Assembly (NCBI RefSeq): GCF_000285835.1
Contig: NZ_HE978610.1
Coordinates: 22,062-86,061, forward strand
Origin: Brevibacterium senegalense
Lineage (GTDB): Bacteria > Actinomycetota > Actinomycetes > Actinomycetales > Brevibacteriaceae
Length of the DNA stretch: 64,000 bases
Direction: 5' to 3'
Shown here: in pieces, positions 62,781-64,000 of the stretch
How positions within the stretch are numbered: position 1 is the stretch's first letter
Layout: every line of letters starts with the position of its first letter
Translations under genes and position numbers: made by a program
The notes under the pieces: model-generated
The model's database searches: none
Told to the model about the DNA's origin: nothing
Seen by the model: only the letters and a program-made list of their open reading frames with translations

Positions 62781-63390
62781 ATGTTCCAACTTGTCGCGGC
62801 CTCGACACGTACAGCGCGCAAGGGTACCCGAGCGAGCGAATATGACTGCGTGAGACTTCTCATTCCACGCGATGGGTCGTTGCTGCTCTTCTCTGCTGCC
62901 CAGATGCAGCCTGTGGGGACTGGGCAGATAGTGCTCGTCGCTCCCGGCGCGGTTGTGAGGGTTCAGCCGGAGGGAGAAGCTACGGTAACGACTTTGGCGG
63001 TCGATACCGACTACCTCATTGAGCATCTGTATTGGCAGCATCTTGAGCTGATTCCTGATCGAGATGCCGCCCGGGACTTCGCCACCAAGCTCTACCCAGA
63101 TCCTGTGCAGATACTTCGTCCGGGTGAGAGGGAAGTAAGACGGCTGGGGCCGATGCTGGATGAACTGGTCACATGGACAGAGGCTGGCCTGACCGCGGCG
63201 GGCTACTTCCGCACTCAGGCACTTCTGTGCACCGTGCTCGAAACAATCAGTCCGCGAGTGCGCCACGCCCGCATCGAGATTCCACCGCTCACATCGAATC
63301 AGCGCATGAAGCGGGTTGCGTCACCACGTTGGCGGGCATACCGGCCTATCCGTCGCGAAGCAGCTTTAGCGGCTCATCACAAACGAGGGT
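62781..63390 (+). pseudogene. AraC-type regulator truncated by an insertion sequence
   Basis: The first 195 residues match the sensor half of an AraC-family regulator: a cupin-like domain (LLIPRDGSLLLFSAAQMQPV, then IVLVAPGAVVRV) and a helical linker. The family's next segment (RWRAYRPIRREAALAA) starts normally, and then the frame enters sequence upstream of the ISL3 transposase and stops at 63434. Both helix-turn-helix motifs are missing, so it cannot bind DNA in the usual way. The break falls at about 63370-63390. It probably once regulated the transporter/PaiB operon. Confidence 0.7.
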
Positions 63391-63438
63391 GTAGCGGCGG
63401 TGCGATCGACGGCGGCGCGTCGGTGCCGGGGTGAGGGT

Positions 63439-63489
63439 CGAGGTCTTCCGATGATGGGAGTTCTCACACAACCCGCCTGGAAGACCTCG
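63439..63489. repeat. 11-base perfect inverted repeat before the transposase
   Basis: CGAGGTCTTCC (63439-63449) and GGAAGACCTCG (63479-63489) flank 29 bases, and the right arm ends two bases before the transposase GTG. It may be an internal IS regulatory site or an mRNA hairpin limiting expression. Confidence 0.6.
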
Positions 63490-63491
63490 AC

Positions 63492-64000
63492 GTGCCTCAC
63501 GCTACCTTCGCTTGCCCTGACCTGACCACGTTCTGCCGTGTCGACGAGCTCGGCCTGGAGGTGGTCGGTCAGCTACTCGAGCCGGGCAGGGCGGTGCTGG
63601 CCTGCCGGGTCGTCGAGCCCGACGACTGGTGCCGGCGGTGCGGTTGTCAGGGCACGGCGTGCGGCACGGTGGTCCGCCGGCTCGCGCACGAGCCGCTGGG
63701 CTGGCGTCCGACCGTGTTGGAGGTCAGGATCCGTCGGTACCGGTGCACCGGCTGCGGTCATGTGTGGCGCCAGGACACCAGCCGGGCCGCCGAGCCGCGG
63801 GCGAAGCTGTCTCGGCGTGGCTTGCGGTGGGCACTGGAAGGGATCGTCGTCCAGCACCTCACCGTGGCCAGGGTCGCCGAGGGACTCGACGTGTCGTGGA
63901 ACACTGCCAACGACGCGGTCCTGGCCGAGGGCAAGCGGGTCCTGATCAATGACCCGGCACGGTTCGACAAGGTGACCACGATCGGGGTGGATGAGCATGT
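63492..64000 (+). CDS. ISL3-family transposase (partial, runs off the edge)
   Basis: The first 169 codons of an ISL3/IS1207-type DDE transposase. The N-terminal zinc-binding domain is visible (DDWCRRCGCQG and RYRCTGCGHVW), followed by the helix-turn-helix region (LTVARVAEGLDVSWNTANDA) and the beginning of the catalytic domain at VTTIGVDEH, where the first Asp of the triad lies. The start is GTG at 63492. It is intact as far as it can be read. Confidence 0.85.
   Translation, partial: MPHATFACPDLTTFCRVDELGLEVVGQLLEPGRAVLACRVVEPDDWCRRCGCQGTACGTVVRRLAHEPLGWRPTVLEVRIRRYRCTGCGHVWRQDTSRAAEPRAKLSRRGLRWALEGIVVQHLTVARVAEGLDVSWNTANDAVLAEGKRVLINDPARFDKVTTIGVDEH

Larger units (their letters stand above)
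63370..64000 (+). mobile_element. ISL3-family insertion sequence, left part
   Basis: The element carries a transposase gene running off the window edge and interrupts the AraC-type gene on its left. The exact left end is not certain; the break in AraC-like sequence puts it close to GGCTCATCACAAACG at 63370. The right end and any target duplication are outside the window. Confidence 0.6.

Overview
The window looks like the chromosome of a high-GC actinobacterium of the order Micrococcales. The support is a complete oleA-oleBC-oleD olefin locus with the OleB-OleC fusion known from Micrococcus relatives, a mycothiol-type (maleylpyruvate isomerase-like) enzyme, an LPXTG cell-wall sorting signal, an actinobacterial MobF/TraA relaxase, and very GC-rich codon use up to about 40.7 kb. 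Genus is not determined. No rRNA, tRNA or CRISPR array was seen.

Positions 1-40,750 form a chromosomal block dominated by acyl-CoA chemistry. It holds an ABC exporter half, a propionyl/acetyl-CoA synthetase, a frameshifted fatty-acyl-CoA ligase, a pair of overlapping acyl-CoA dehydrogenases and a second acyl-CoA ligase. The olefin cluster follows (oleD, oleBC, oleA at 10.0-15.05 kb). Next come small enzymes and regulators, then a MaoC hydratase / acyl-CoA dehydrogenase / SDR operon (22.2-24.6 kb) with a clear sigma70-type promoter. After that are a cardiolipin synthase, an FGGY kinase, etfBA, and a 33-38.5 kb catabolic cluster (LysR, thiolase, two class III CoA-transferases, a two-subunit CoA-transferase and MFS exporters). 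A palindrome of the form GAACGNNCGTTC recurs upstream of several of these lipid genes and may define a TetR-type regulon.

At about 40,755 the second MFS gene stops abruptly and an accessory region begins, visibly less GC-rich. Its first part (41.9-48.5 kb) combines two modules. One is a tight four-gene operon: a zinc-ribbon protein, a ThsB-like TIR protein, a SLOG / deoxyribosyltransferase-like / TPR protein, and a second ThsB-like TIR protein. The other is a nucleotide-modification set: a thymidylate kinase homologue, a thymidylate-synthase-family enzyme with an altered active site, and a protein of the 5-hydroxymethyl-dU DNA kinase / alpha-glutamyl-putrescinyl-thymine pyrophosphorylase family. 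I read this as a candidate chromosomal thymine-hypermodification system physically joined to a Thoeris-like, nucleotide-signalling immune module. It is the main novelty candidate of the window.

The second part (49.4-55.0 kb) is an overlapping ParB-like / Dam methylase / ParB-like / putative nuclease operon. It lies between two paralogous small membrane-protein genes. An excisionase-like gene and a 1,180-residue TraA relaxase-helicase mark the region as a conjugative or mobilisable element. No integrase was found in the window.

From 59.8 kb there is a MocR regulator facing an EamA transporter with overlapping, apparently leaderless start codons. An FMN-binding PaiB-like protein and an AraC-type regulator follow. 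The AraC gene has lost its DNA-binding half to an ISL3-family insertion sequence, whose transposase runs off the right edge.
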